Shown: in pieces, positions 34,849 to 43,842 of the stretch
How the letters are laid out: every line of letters begins with the position of its first letter
Position numbering within the stretch: position 1 is the first letter of the stretch
Assembly: GCF_024346135.1 (NCBI RefSeq)
Contig: NZ_JAGQCJ010000001.1
Span: forward strand, 372,001-436,000
Reading direction: 5' to 3'
Source of the DNA: Cyanobium sp. CH-040
GTDB taxonomy: Bacteria > Cyanobacteriota > Cyanobacteriia > PCC-6307 > Cyanobiaceae
Length of the DNA: 64,000 nucleotides
The notes under the pieces: model-generated
Told to the model about the DNA's origin: nothing
Databases searched by the model: none
Seen by the model: the letters and a program-made list of their open reading frames with translations, nothing else
Made by a program: the position numbers and the translations under genes

Positions 34849-35952
34849 ATGGACAGCGGTGCGGACGCCGAGCGCCATGGCGGCAACCTGGCGGCCGCCG
34901 CCCTGAGGCTGGGCCGCCCGCCCGGGGCCCTGCTCGATGCCAGTGCCTCGCTGGTGCCCTTCGCGCCCCCGGCGGCGGTGCGGCTGGCGCTGCTGCGGGC
35001 GGCCCTGGGCCCGGCGCCGCGGCTCTACCCCGACCGCGCCTGGCGGCGGCTGCGCGATCTGCTGGGCCGCCAGCACGGCCTGCCCCCGGACTGGGTGCTG
35101 CCCGGCAACGGCGCTGCCGAGCTGTTCACCTGGGCGGCCCGGGACGCCGCCGCGCTCGGCGAGAGCCTGCTGCCCGCTCCCGGCTTCACCGACTACCAGC
35201 GGGCCCTGGCCTGCTGGAACGGGGCCGCGCGTTCCCTGCCGCTGCCGCTGCGCTGGGACGCCGCCTTCCCCCAGTCCTTCCCGGCCGCCGCCGCCGGCGC
35301 TGAGACAGCGCCGGTGCTCTGGATCACCAACCCCCACAACCCCACCGGCCAGCTCTGGAGCCGCACCTCCCTGGAGCCTCTGCTGCAGCGCCATGCCCTG
35401 GTGATCTGCGACGAGGCCTTCCTGCCCCTGGTGCCCGGCGGCGAGGCCCACTCCCTGGTGCCTCTGCTGCCGCGGCACCCCAACCTGGTGGTGGTGCGCA
35501 GCCTCACCAAGCTGCTGTCGCTGGCCGGCCTGCGCCTCGGTTACGCGCTGGCCGCGCCGTCGCGCCTGCGGCGCTGGGCCGCCTGGCGCGACCCCTGGCC
35601 CGTCAACGGCCTGGCGCTGGCCGTGGGCGAGCGGCTGCTGGAGCGCCCCGGCTGGCTGCCGGGCTGGACGGCGAGGGTGCAGCGCTGGACGGCCCGCGAG
35701 GGGCCCTGGCTGGCCCGGCAGCTGGCGCGCTGGCCGCGGCTCACGCCCATGCCCTCGGCCGCCAACTTCCTGCTGGTGCACAGCAACGGGTCCCTCGAGC
35801 CGCTGCGCCGCGGCCTCGAGGAGCGCCACGGCGTCCTGCTGCGCGACTGCCGTTCCTTCGCGGGGCTGGATGGGTGCTGGCTGCGCATCGGCCTGCAGCA
35901 CCGCCGCGGTCACCGCCGCCTGCTGCGGGCCCTGGAGCGGGAGCTGGGCTGA
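34849..35952 (+). CDS. Pyridoxal-phosphate aminotransferase, CobC/threonine-phosphate decarboxylase-like
   Basis: 367 residues, fold-type I PLP enzyme. HGGNLAAAA near the N-terminus resembles CobC, while NPHNPTG, DEAFLPL and SLTKLLSLAGLRLGY (with the PLP lysine) are shared with histidinol-phosphate aminotransferases. CobC makes the aminopropanol-phosphate linker of cobalamin; a histidinol-phosphate-type role is the main alternative. No other cobalamin gene is in the window. ATG 34849; the conserved HGG block lies only eight residues in, so little alternative is possible. MurG ends four bases after this stop, convergent. Confidence 0.8.
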   Translation: MDSGADAERHGGNLAAAALRLGRPPGALLDASASLVPFAPPAAVRLALLRAALGPAPRLYPDRAWRRLRDLLGRQHGLPPDWVLPGNGAAELFTWAARDAAALGESLLPAPGFTDYQRALACWNGAARSLPLPLRWDAAFPQSFPAAAAGAETAPVLWITNPHNPTGQLWSRTSLEPLLQRHALVICDEAFLPLVPGGEAHSLVPLLPRHPNLVVVRSLTKLLSLAGLRLGYALAAPSRLRRWAAWRDPWPVNGLALAVGERLLERPGWLPGWTARVQRWTAREGPWLARQLARWPRLTPMPSAANFLLVHSNGSLEPLRRGLEERHGVLLRDCRSFAGLDGCWLRIGLQHRRGHRRLLRALERELG

Positions 35953-35956
35953 GCGG

Positions 35957-37030
35957 CTACGCCAGCTCCACCAGCAGGGCCGCCAGCCGCCGGTCGGCAT
36001 CGCCCACGGCCAGCCGCTCCATGCCGGCGCGCATCGCCGCCAGCGGATCGGCCGCTGCTTCGGCCCCGCGCAGCCGCGGCCCCAGCAGCCGCCAGATCGT
36101 CCGCTCCAGCGTCGGCTGATCCGGGGGGTGTTCGGCCACGATCACCGCCGCCCCCAGCCGGGCTGCGGCAAGGGCGTTGGCGTCCTGGTGCCGGTCGGCC
36201 GCGGCCGGATAGGGCACCAGGATCGCCGGGGTGCCGCACACGGCCAGCTCGCTCAGGGCGCCGGCCCCGGAGCGGCTGATGGCCAGGTCGGTGCGCTGCA
36301 GAAGGCCCGCCAGTTCGCTGCAGAACGGCCGCTCCACCACCCCGGGAGGCAGGGGGGCGCCGGCCTCCGGATCGTTGCGGCCGGTGAGGTGCACCACGCG
36401 CACCCCTTCGGCGCTCAGCCGCCCCAGCAGGGGACGCAGCATCCGGTTCAGGCCCACCGCCCCCTGGCTGCCGCCCATCACCAGCAGCAGCGGCCCCGGT
36501 CCCTCCGGCAGCCAGTCGGGGGCGGGGCCCGGCTGCAGAAAGTCGCGGCGCACCGGCGTGCCCGTCACCAGGGGCCGGCAGCGGGGCAGCCGCTCGGCCG
36601 CGTCGCCCAGCCCCACCGCCACGCGGGTGCAGAGGCGCCCCAGCAGGCGCGTCACCCGGCCGGGGACGGCGTTGCTCTCATGCAGCACCACCGGCACGCC
36701 GCACCAGCGGGCCGCCAGGATCGCCGGCGCGGCGATGTAGCCGCCGCTGCTGAACACCACGTCGATGCGCTCGCGCCGGATCAGCCGGCGCACGCTGCCG
36801 ATCGCCCGGAGCAGCCGCAGCAGATTCAGCAGCTTGCGCAGCCCCCGCCCCTGCAGCCCTCCGGCGCGCACGGTGTGCAGCGGGAAACGGCTGGGCACCA
36901 GCTCCCGCTCCAGCCGGTCCGGCACCCCCAGCCAGCGCACCTCCCAGCCGCTGGGCAGCGCCTCGGCCACGGCCAGGGCCGGGAACAGGTGGCCACCGGT
37001 GCCGCTGGCTGCGACGAGGAGCCTGGGCAT
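35957..37030 (-). CDS. murG: UDP-N-acetylglucosamine--MurNAc-pentapeptide pyrophosphoryl-undecaprenol transferase
   Basis: 357 residues, GT-B fold (GT28). Adds GlcNAc to lipid I to make lipid II on the cytoplasmic face. Blocks: [19 protein letters not shown], the [15 protein letters not shown] stretch, [14 protein letters not shown] and [15 protein letters not shown]. The usual C-terminal region is present. It diverges from the secreted protein at 37080 across a 49-base AT-richer gap. Confidence 0.93.
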   Translation of the reverse strand: MPRLLVAASGTGGHLFPALAVAEALPSGWEVRWLGVPDRLERELVPSRFPLHTVRAGGLQGRGLRKLLNLLRLLRAIGSVRRLIRRERIDVVFSSGGYIAAPAILAARWCGVPVVLHESNAVPGRVTRLLGRLCTRVAVGLGDAAERLPRCRPLVTGTPVRRDFLQPGPAPDWLPEGPGPLLLVMGGSQGAVGLNRMLRPLLGRLSAEGVRVVHLTGRNDPEAGAPLPPGVVERPFCSELAGLLQRTDLAISRSGAGALSELAVCGTPAILVPYPAAADRHQDANALAAARLGAAVIVAEHPPDQPTLERTIWRLLGPRLRGAEAAADPLAAMRAGMERLAVGDADRRLAALLVELA

Positions 37031-37051
37031 CGATGGCGCTCACGAGCGCGC

Positions 37052-37064
37052 CTAACTTAAAAGC
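37052..37064. promoter_or_regulatory. Putative promoter region between murG and the divergent secreted-protein gene
   Basis: The 49-base gap contains the only AT-rich patch nearby, with TAACTT at 37053-37058 on the plus strand running into TTAAAAG. It could serve as a -10 region for the plus-strand gene, and the complement offers TTTTAAG-like sequence for murG. No clear -35 elements; position is the main argument. Confidence 0.3.
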
Positions 37065-37079
37065 ACATCCAGCAGGCGC

Positions 37080-37907
37080 ATGCGGCGTACCGGCCTCTCC
37101 TCCATCCCCCAGCTGGGCCTGCGGGCTGTTTCCGCCAGATTGGCCGCCGCCACAGTCACAGCCACCGCCACGGTCCTGGCTGGTGCGCTGACCGGTGCGG
37201 CCGCCCTGCTGGTCGGCGGCGCCCTGCCGGTCCGGGCGGCAGCTCCATCGCCCCAGCTGCTCCAGAACCTGGAGGCGGCGTTCAACGGCCAGGGCGATCT
37301 CACGGCCCTGCTGGCCGAGGGCCCGGGCTTCGATCCCGCCGACGTGCGCAGGCGCCGCCAGCGGCTGCTCAGCCAGTTCCCCGATGCCCGCTGGCAGCTC
37401 GCCCAGGGGCCTGCCCTCAGGGATGGCCGGCCGACGGTGCTGGTGCAGGTGCGCGGCAGCCGTCAGGACGGTGCGCTCACCTATCGCCTCGAGGCCGAGC
37501 AGCAGCTGCTGCTGGAGAGCGACGGCCGCCGCATCAACGGCCAGACGGTGCTGCGCGAGCAGGCCCTGCTGCGCAGCGGCGAGGCCAAGCTGCCGGTGAG
37601 CGTGCTGATTCCCGACGCCGTGCTCACCGGCCAGCGCTACGACCTGGATGTGATCTTCGACGATCCCCTCGACGGTGCGATCGTGGCCGGCGGCATCGCC
37701 GATCTGCGGGAGGATCAGCTCACCGCTCTGGACAGCCCTTCCCTGCGTCTGGGCGCCCTGGGCGGCGGCGGGCTGTTCCGCGTCGTGCAGGCGCCCCTGA
37801 ACCCCGGTGCCCAGACCTGGGCCGTGCTGCTGGTGCACCCCGAGGGTCTGGTGGGCATCAGCAAGCGGGTGCGCGTGGTGGCCGAGCGGGACCAGCTGCG
37901 GCCCTGA
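37080..37907 (+). CDS. Conserved secreted protein of unknown function
   Basis: 275 residues. A long N-terminal hydrophobic region (about 20-52, ending near VRAAA) looks like a signal peptide or anchor. The mature part is a beta-rich domain (about 85-260) with an acidic calcium-like patch IFDDPLDGAIVAGGI near 190-205 but no named motif. Probably periplasmic. It diverges from murG, and an EF-hand protein gene converges one base beyond its stop. I do not recognise the family; similar proteins are, from memory, frequent in marine picocyanobacteria. Confidence 0.65.
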   Translation: MRRTGLSSIPQLGLRAVSARLAAATVTATATVLAGALTGAAALLVGGALPVRAAAPSPQLLQNLEAAFNGQGDLTALLAEGPGFDPADVRRRRQRLLSQFPDARWQLAQGPALRDGRPTVLVQVRGSRQDGALTYRLEAEQQLLLESDGRRINGQTVLREQALLRSGEAKLPVSVLIPDAVLTGQRYDLDVIFDDPLDGAIVAGGIADLREDQLTALDSPSLRLGALGGGGLFRVVQAPLNPGAQTWAVLLVHPEGLVGISKRVRVVAERDQLRP

Positions 37908-37908
37908 C

Positions 37909-38190
37909 TCAGCGCAGGTCGGCGGGTACCAGGTAGCCCTTGCCGTCCCGGTCGAGCCGCTCGAAGTGCCGCTGCAGGTAGGGGTTCGCACCGGCTTCCC
38001 GGCGCTCGAGGCGGCCATCGCCGTTGCGGTCCAGCTGCTGGAACAGCTGCCGCATCCGTTGCTGGTACTGCTGCTGTTCACTGGCCCGGGCCGCAGGCAG
38101 TCCCCCCACATGGGCCGGGGCAGCCGCTGCCGCCGCGATCGCCAGGGCCCCGATCAGGGCACCCGCCAGAGCTGCTGGAATCCTGTTCAT
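37909..38190 (-). CDS. Secreted EF-hand protein
   Basis: 93 residues with a signal peptide (about 1-26). Two EF-hand loops follow: one beginning DRNGDGRLERRE and one beginning DRDGKGYLVPAD, with the acidic positions needed for calcium. Likely a small periplasmic calcium-binding protein. It diverges from the response regulator at 38272 across an 81-base gap. A link to that two-component system is positional only. Confidence 0.8.
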   Translation of the reverse strand: MNRIPAALAGALIGALAIAAAAAAPAHVGGLPAARASEQQQYQQRMRQLFQQLDRNGDGRLERREAGANPYLQRHFERLDRDGKGYLVPADLR

Positions 38191-38271
38191 GACGTCAGGT
38201 TATGGAGCAGGTCCCGGCCGTCTGTGGCCGCACCCCAGGCAAGCTGTGACCAGATCTTTCCGGCGGGGCGG

Positions 38272-38994
38272 ATGACAGGCCAGCGCATCTGGGTGGTGGA
38301 TGACGATCCCGAACTGCGCCGGATGGTGGGCACCTATCTCACCGACCAGGGCTACGACGTGCGCTGCCTGGCCAACGCTGAGCAGCTGACGGCCCGTCTG
38401 GCCACGCAGCGCCCCGATCTGGTGGTGCTCGACCTGATGCTGCCCGGCGATGACGGGCTCACCCTGCTGCGCCGCCTGCGCGACGGCGGTGATGACCTGC
38501 CGGTGGTGATGCTCACCGCCAGGGGGGACGCGGTGGACCGCATCATCGGTCTGGAACAGGGGGCGGATGACTACCTGGCCAAGCCGTTCCTGCCCCGCGA
38601 ACTCAGCGCGCGCATCGAGGCGGTGCTGCGCCGCCGGGTGGCCCTGCCGGCCGGCACCCCGCTGGCGGAGGGGCAGCGGATCCCCATCGGCGAGCAGGTG
38701 CTGGATCTGGCCTCCCGCACCCTGGAACGCGATGGGGCGGTGACCGTGCTCACCTCCGGCGAGTTCGCCCTGCTGGCGGCGTTCGTGCAGCACCCGCACC
38801 GGCCCCTGCCGCGCCAGCGGCTCGTGGAGCTGGCCCGCGGCCCGGAGTCGCTGATCGACAGCCGCAGCATGGACGTGCAGGTGTCACGGCTGCGCAAGCT
38901 GGTGGAACCGGATCCCGGCCGCCCCCGCTACCTGCAGACCGTGTGGGGGTTCGGCTACGTGTTCGTGCCCGATGGCCAGCCTCGCAGCCGTTAG
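38272..38994 (+). CDS. Response regulator, OmpR/PhoB family
   Basis: 240 residues. The receiver domain (about 1-120) has the acidic pocket VVDDDP, phospho-acceptor D54 in LVVLDLMLPG, the T in LTARG and the lysine in LAKPF. A winged-helix DNA-binding domain (about 135-235) ends with SLIDSRSMDVQVSRLRKLVE and GFGYVF. ATG 38272 is chosen: upstream codons in this frame cover the antisense of the EF-hand gene. It overlaps the kinase gene by 23 bases, so they are co-expressed. Confidence 0.9.
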   Translation: MTGQRIWVVDDDPELRRMVGTYLTDQGYDVRCLANAEQLTARLATQRPDLVVLDLMLPGDDGLTLLRRLRDGGDDLPVVMLTARGDAVDRIIGLEQGADDYLAKPFLPRELSARIEAVLRRRVALPAGTPLAEGQRIPIGEQVLDLASRTLERDGAVTVLTSGEFALLAAFVQHPHRPLPRQRLVELARGPESLIDSRSMDVQVSRLRKLVEPDPGRPRYLQTVWGFGYVFVPDGQPRSR

Positions 38995-40282
38995 GTCGGC
39001 ACTGCCCTACGGCCTGGCCGGCCTTGGGGTGGCCCTGCTGGCCACGGTGCAGCTGCAGATGCTGCTGGCGGAGCGGCTGCAGCGCGACCGGATCGCCCAG
39101 CAGGGTCCCGAGGTGCTCTTCCAGCTGCGCCTGGCGGAGCTGGCGCTGGACCGCCTGCCGCCCGCCAAGCTGGCCCGGCTCAGCGGCCTGCCCCTGCGGG
39201 TGGGGGCAAACCCGCCGACCCGCCCGGATCGCGCCCTCGAGGCCCAGGGCGCGGTGCTGCGTGCGGAGCTCTGCCCCGCGATCGACCCCTGCCCCAGGGT
39301 GCTGCCGTCCGCGGGCGCCCGGCGGGGGGTGTGGGTGGAGGTGCTGGCGCCTTTGGATCCGGTGTGGTTGTTCGTGCCGATCCCGCCGGTGCGCCCCTGG
39401 CCGCCGGATCCGTGGCTGCTGCTGGTGGGCCTGGGCCTCGGCAGCAGCGCGGCCCTGCTGCTGTTCTTCTGGTGGGAGGTGCAGCGGCCGCTGCGGCAGC
39501 AGCAGCAGGCGCTGGCGCGGGTGGGGCATCACCAGTGGCCTGGCCTGCAGCGGGAGCGGGGCACGGCCGTGGTTCGGCAGCTCATCGGCCGCTTCAATGC
39601 CATGGTGCAGCGCCTGCAGGCCGGGGAACGGGAACGCTCGGTGATGCTGGCGGGCATCGCCCACGACCTCCGCAGTCCCCTCACCCGCCTGCGCTTCCGT
39701 CTCAGCCTGGCCGCTCTGCCGGCGTCCGACCTGCAGCAGGCGGAGGCCGACCTGGATGCGATGGAGCGCATCACCGGCCAGTTCCTGCTGTTCGCCGGCG
39801 GTGGCGATCACGAGGACCCGCTGGCGCTGCCCCTGGATCTGCTGCTGGCCGAGCAGGCGGCAGGGCTGGATGCGGGCGAGCTGGCGCTCGATCTGGAGCC
39901 CATGGAGCGGGTGGTGCAACCGGTGGCCCTGGCCCGCGCCGTGGCCAACCTCATCGACAACGCCCGCAGCCACGGCGCGCCGCCGCTGTGTCTGCAGCTG
40001 CGGGCGACGGAGCCTCTGGGCGAAGGGTTCCGGATCGTGCTCTGGGACGGTGGCCCGGGCATCTCCGCGGAGCGGTGGGAGCAGGCGCTGATGCCCTTTC
40101 AGCGTCTCGATGCCGCCCGCGGCGGCAGCGGCCATTGCGGCCTGGGTCTGGCGATCGCCGCCCGGGTGGCGCGGATCCATGGCGGCCGGCTGGAGCGGCT
40201 GGCAGGCGATGCCACCAGCCCCGGGGGGTTCGGCATCGCCCTCCGGGGGCGCTCGATCGACCGGCCCGAGGGCAGTGCCTAG
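38972..40282 (+). CDS. Sensor histidine kinase (EnvZ-like)
   Basis: 436 residues. Two membrane helices (about 13-31 and 147-168) flank a short periplasmic sensor region of about 115 residues; a HAMP-like segment, the phospho-acceptor helix with H231 in AGIAHDLRSPLTR, and an ATP-binding domain with DNARSHG, DGGPGIS and GLGLAIA follow. Should phosphorylate the response regulator just upstream. The signal is unknown. It overlaps that regulator by 23 bases. Order and motif set are those of EnvZ/OmpR-type systems. Confidence 0.9.
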   Translation: MASLAAVRSALPYGLAGLGVALLATVQLQMLLAERLQRDRIAQQGPEVLFQLRLAELALDRLPPAKLARLSGLPLRVGANPPTRPDRALEAQGAVLRAELCPAIDPCPRVLPSAGARRGVWVEVLAPLDPVWLFVPIPPVRPWPPDPWLLLVGLGLGSSAALLLFFWWEVQRPLRQQQQALARVGHHQWPGLQRERGTAVVRQLIGRFNAMVQRLQAGERERSVMLAGIAHDLRSPLTRLRFRLSLAALPASDLQQAEADLDAMERITGQFLLFAGGGDHEDPLALPLDLLLAEQAAGLDAGELALDLEPMERVVQPVALARAVANLIDNARSHGAPPLCLQLRATEPLGEGFRIVLWDGGPGISAERWEQALMPFQRLDAARGGSGHCGLGLAIAARVARIHGGRLERLAGDATSPGGFGIALRGRSIDRPEGSA

Positions 40283-40300
40283 AGCCCGGTCGGGCCAGGG

Positions 40301-41197
40301 TCAGCTGCCGAGCGCCGCATCCGCGGCGGCGGCGGCGTACCAGCGGGCCAGGGCCGAGACGTCGTCGTCGCCATGGCCCGCCTCCAGCAGGCTGTCTTCC
40401 ATGGCGGCCACCAGCTGGCTCAGCGGAATCTCCACCCCGACGGCAGCGGCTGCCTCCAGGGCGATGGCCAGGTCCTTGCGGTGCAGGGCAAGCCGGAATC
40501 CCAGCGGGTAGCGGCCCTCCAGCATGTTGGCGGCGCGGTGCTCCAGTGCCCAGGAGCCGGCCGCGCCGGCCGTGAGGGCATCCCGCACCAGGGCCATCGG
40601 CAGGCCCAGCCTCCGGCCCAGGGCCATCGCCTCGGCCACGGCCGCGTAGCTGCCGGCCACCAGCACCTGGTTCACGGCCTTGGCCTGCTGGCCGGCCCCC
40701 ACCGGCCCCAGGTGGGTGATCCGCTGCCCCACCACCTCCAGCAGCGGCCGGGCCCGCTCCACATCGGCACGGTCACCGCCCACCAACACCGAGAGGGTGC
40801 CGGCCCGGGCGCCTTCGGTGCCACCGGTCACCGGGGCGTCGATGTAGCCCACGCCCCGGTGGGCCAGATCGGCGGCCAGGGCCTGACTGGTGGCCGGGGC
40901 GATGGTGGAGAAGTCCACCACCAGGCTGCCGCTGGCCAGGGCCGGCCCCGCGGCCGTGAGCACCGCCTGCACGGCGGCGTCATCGCTGAGGCACAGGCAG
41001 ATCAGCCCGGCAGCGGCCACCGCCGCCGGCACGGATGCGGCGGCCTCGGCGCCGGCGGCCACCAGGTCGGCTTCCGGGCCCGGGGTGCGGTTGTGCACCG
41101 TGAGATCGAAGCCGGCCCGCGCCAGGTTGGCGGCCATCGGCGCCCCGAGGGCCCCCAGGCCGAGGAAGGCGACGGCCGGCGGCCGCCGGGCGGTCAA
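40301..41197 (-). CDS. NAD(P)-dependent beta-hydroxyacid dehydrogenase (3-hydroxyisobutyrate dehydrogenase family)
   Basis: 298 residues. The Rossmann motif [15 protein letters not shown] starts at about residue 10. The substrate block [11 protein letters not shown] and the catalytic lysine region [11 protein letters not shown] near 175 define the family (tartronate semialdehyde reductase, GlxR, GarR-like). Substrate unknown; tartronate semialdehyde, which connects with glycolate metabolism, is a candidate. The start is TTG at 41197, overlapping the pgk stop as TTGA, so it is probably translated downstream of pgk. Confidence 0.85.
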   Translation of the reverse strand: MTARRPPAVAFLGLGALGAPMAANLARAGFDLTVHNRTPGPEADLVAAGAEAAASVPAAVAAAGLICLCLSDDAAVQAVLTAAGPALASGSLVVDFSTIAPATSQALAADLAHRGVGYIDAPVTGGTEGARAGTLSVLVGGDRADVERARPLLEVVGQRITHLGPVGAGQQAKAVNQVLVAGSYAAVAEAMALGRRLGLPMALVRDALTAGAAGSWALEHRAANMLEGRYPLGFRLALHRKDLAIALEAAAAVGVEIPLSQLVAAMEDSLLEAGHGDDDVSALARWYAAAAADAALGS

Positions 41198-42399
41198 GCC
41201 TCGTCGAGGGCGGCCACGCCGGGCAGCACCTTGCCCTCCAGCAGCTCCAGGCTGGCGCCGCCGCCGGTGGAGATGTGCGACATCTTCTCGGCCACGCCCA
41301 CCTTCTCCACGGCGGCCACGGAGTCACCGCCGCCAATGATGGTGATGGTGCCCTTGGCGCTCAGCTCGGCCAGGGTGTGGGCGATGCCGTTGGTGCCGGC
41401 GGCGAACTTGTCGAACTCGAACACGCCCATCGGCCCGTTCCAGATCACGGTCTGGCAATCGGCCAGGGCCTCCTGGAACACCTTCACCGAGTCGGGGCCG
41501 ATGTCGAGGCCCATCCAGCCATCAGGAATGGCATCGATCTTGGCGATCTGGCTGTTGGCGTCGGGGGCGAAGTTGTCGGCCAGCACCACATCGGTGGGCA
41601 GCAGGAACTGCACGCCCTTGGCGGCCGCCTTGGCCTCCAGCTCCTTGGCCAGCTCCAGCTTGTCTTCCTCCACCAGGCTCTTGCCTACCGACAGGCCGCG
41701 CGCCTTGTAGAAGGTGAAGATCATGCCGCCGCCGATCAGGATCTTGTCGCACTTGTCGATCAGGGCCTCGAGCACGCCGATCTTGCTGCTCACCTTCGAG
41801 CCGCCCACGATCGCCGCCAGCGGACGCTTGGGGTTGTCGATGGCGCCCTGCAGGTAGGCCAGCTCCTTCTCCATCAGGTGGCCGGCCACGTTGGGGCTCA
41901 GAAACTTGGTGACGCCCTCGGTGGAGGCATGGGCGCGGTGGGCGGCGCCGAAGGCGTCGTTCACGTACACCTCGGCCAGCGACGCCAGCTTCTTGGCGAA
42001 TTCGGCCTCGTTCTTCTCTTCCTCAGCGAAGAAGCGCACGTTCTCCAGCAGCACCACGCCGCCCTCCTCCAGGGCCGCCACCTTGGCCTCGGCGTCGGGG
42101 CCGATGCAGCTCTCGGTCTTGGTCACGGGCACGCCCAGCAGGTCGCTGAGGCGGGCGGCCACCTGGGTGAGGCGCATGCCCTCGTTCACCTGGCCCTTGG
42201 GCCGGCCGAAGTGGGCCGCCAGGATCACCTTGGCGCCGTTGTCGCGCAGGTGGGCGATCGTCGGCAGGGCCGCCCGGATGCGGGTGTCGTCGGTGATGGT
42301 GCCGTTGTCGTCCTGGGGCACGTTGAAGTCGACCCGCACCAGCACCCGCTTGCCGCGCAGCTCGTCGACGCTGAGGCTGGTGAGGGATCGCTTCGCCAT
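41194..42399 (-). CDS. pgk: Phosphoglycerate kinase
   Basis: 401 residues; makes 1,3-bisphosphoglycerate from 3-phosphoglycerate in the Calvin cycle and its reverse in glycolysis. Blocks: [11 protein letters not shown], the HFGRPKG loop, [37 protein letters not shown] and [11 protein letters not shown] 42399 gives the standard N-terminus MAKRSLTSL; the longer frame reaching 42486 lacks homology. Transcription starts in the 113-base divergent gap shared with the universal stress gene; I see no reliable promoter consensus there. Confidence 0.96.
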   Translation of the reverse strand: MAKRSLTSLSVDELRGKRVLVRVDFNVPQDDNGTITDDTRIRAALPTIAHLRDNGAKVILAAHFGRPKGQVNEGMRLTQVAARLSDLLGVPVTKTESCIGPDAEAKVAALEEGGVVLLENVRFFAEEEKNEAEFAKKLASLAEVYVNDAFGAAHRAHASTEGVTKFLSPNVAGHLMEKELAYLQGAIDNPKRPLAAIVGGSKVSSKIGVLEALIDKCDKILIGGGMIFTFYKARGLSVGKSLVEEDKLELAKELEAKAAAKGVQFLLPTDVVLADNFAPDANSQIAKIDAIPDGWMGLDIGPDSVKVFQEALADCQTVIWNGPMGVFEFDKFAAGTNGIAHTLAELSAKGTITIIGGGDSVAAVEKVGVAEKMSHISTGGGASLELLEGKVLPGVAALDEA

Positions 42400-42512
42400 G
42401 GGACGCGTGTGGGAATAGGGATAAACGGGCCGGAGCTTAGCCCGCGGAGCGTCGTTCAGACTGAACCCCTCGACCCTGGATGCCACCTGGATGGCACCGG
42501 GACCCGCCAGCC

Positions 42513-42884
42513 ATGTTCAAGACCGTTCTGTTCCCCATCGACCGCAGCCGCCAGGCCATGGACACCGCCGCCGTGGCCCTGCAGCTCGTGCAGGAGCACG
42601 GCAGCCGCCTGGTGCTGCTCTCGGTGGTGGAGCCCGGTGACGACGAGCCGGCCGTGGCCCAGCTGCTGGAGCAGGCGCGCGGCAGCTTCCAGCAGGCCGG
42701 CGTGACCTGTGAGGTGATCGAGCGGGAGGGCAAGGCGGCCTTCGTGATCGGCGATGTGGCCGACGAGATCGACGCGGACGTGATCGTGATGGGCACCCGC
42801 GGCATCACCCTCGAGAGCGACCAGGAGAGCACCGCCGCCCGGGTGATCCAGCTGGCGCCCTGTCCGGTGCTGGTGGTGCCCTGA
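42513..42884 (+). CDS. Universal stress protein, UspA family
   Basis: 123 residues. Standard Usp fold: FKTVLFPID at the start, the VIVMGTRG loop near residue 95 and the ending CPVLVVP. Binds ATP in many members; role in stress or dormancy is inferred. ATG 42513 fits the family; the longer frame starting at 42480 adds unconserved residues. The stop overlaps the next ATG (TGATG), coupling it to the RbgA-like GTPase. Confidence 0.88.
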   Translation: MFKTVLFPIDRSRQAMDTAAVALQLVQEHGSRLVLLSVVEPGDDEPAVAQLLEQARGSFQQAGVTCEVIEREGKAAFVIGDVADEIDADVIVMGTRGITLESDQESTAARVIQLAPCPVLVVP

Positions 42885-43819
42885 TGGCGGCGCCCATGCC
42901 GGCGGTGAACCTGCCGCAGCTGAGCGTCAACGCCCCGGCGATCCAGTGGTATCCGGGCCACATCGCCAAGGCGGAGAAGGCCCTGCAGGAGGCCCTGGCC
43001 AAGGTGGACCTGGTGATCGAGGTGCGCGACGCCCGCATCCCGCTGGCCACCGGTCACCCGCGGCTGCGGCGCTGGATCGGCAACCGGCAGCACCTGCTGG
43101 TGCTCAACCGCCGCGACATGGTGCCGGCCGCGGCGCAGCAGGCCTGGGATGCCTGGTTCCGCGGCCAGGGCCAGCCGATCTGGTGGTGCGACGCCAAGGC
43201 CGGCACCGGCGTGAAGCAGCTGCAGCAGGCGGCGATCCGGGCCGGCGAGGCCCTCAACGCGCGGCGCCGGACCCGGGGCATGCGGCCACGGCCGGTGCGG
43301 GCGCTGATGCTGGGCTTCCCGAATGTGGGCAAGTCGGCCCTGATCAACCGGCTGGTGCGCCAGAAGGTGGTGGAGAGCGCCCGCCGCGCCGGCGTCACCC
43401 GCAGCCTGCGCTGGGTGCGGCTGGGCCAGGAGCTCGACCTGCTCGATGCCCCAGGCGTGCTGCCGCCCCGGCTGGACGACCAGCAGGCCGCCCTGCGCCT
43501 GGCCCTCTGCGATGACATCGGCCAGGCCGCCTACGACAGTGAAGCGGTGGCCGTGGCCTTCCTTCAGCTCATCGCCAGCCTGGAACCGCTCACCGCCGCC
43601 GGTGTGCCCGCCGGCCTGCTGGAGCGCCGCTACGGCATCCCCGTGGCCCCGCTGCCCGCCGGCGGCCCCGATGGAGAGGGCTGGCTGGCGGCCGCCGCCG
43701 AGCGGCACACCAGCGGCGACCTGGGGCGGATGGCCACCAAGCTGCTCGACGACTTCCGCTGCAGCCGCCTCGGCGCCATCGCCCTGGAGCTGCCGCCGCC
43801 CTCCCCAGCTGCCGCCTGA
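42884..43819 (+). CDS. Ribosome biogenesis GTPase, YlqF/RbgA type
   Basis: 311 residues, circularly permuted GTPase. Motifs appear in the order G4 (N-R-R-D), G5, G1 (GFPNVGKS) and G3 (DAPGVLPP), the hallmark of RbgA/YlqF. It starts with IQWYPGHIAKAEKAL, also typical. It assists late assembly of the 50S ribosomal subunit. Coupled upstream to the Usp gene by TGATG and followed by the RluD-like gene; a translation-related pair. Confidence 0.9.
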   Translation: MAAPMPAVNLPQLSVNAPAIQWYPGHIAKAEKALQEALAKVDLVIEVRDARIPLATGHPRLRRWIGNRQHLLVLNRRDMVPAAAQQAWDAWFRGQGQPIWWCDAKAGTGVKQLQQAAIRAGEALNARRRTRGMRPRPVRALMLGFPNVGKSALINRLVRQKVVESARRAGVTRSLRWVRLGQELDLLDAPGVLPPRLDDQQAALRLALCDDIGQAAYDSEAVAVAFLQLIASLEPLTAAGVPAGLLERRYGIPVAPLPAGGPDGEGWLAAAAERHTSGDLGRMATKLLDDFRCSRLGAIALELPPPSPAAA

Positions 43820-43842
43820 GCCCGGCTCGTACGGTCGACGCC

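Noticed and set aside
42400-42512. Clear promoter consensus between pgk and the universal stress gene
   Set aside because: A short AT-richer patch near 42415-42423 exists, but no -10/-35 pair with proper spacing is convincing.
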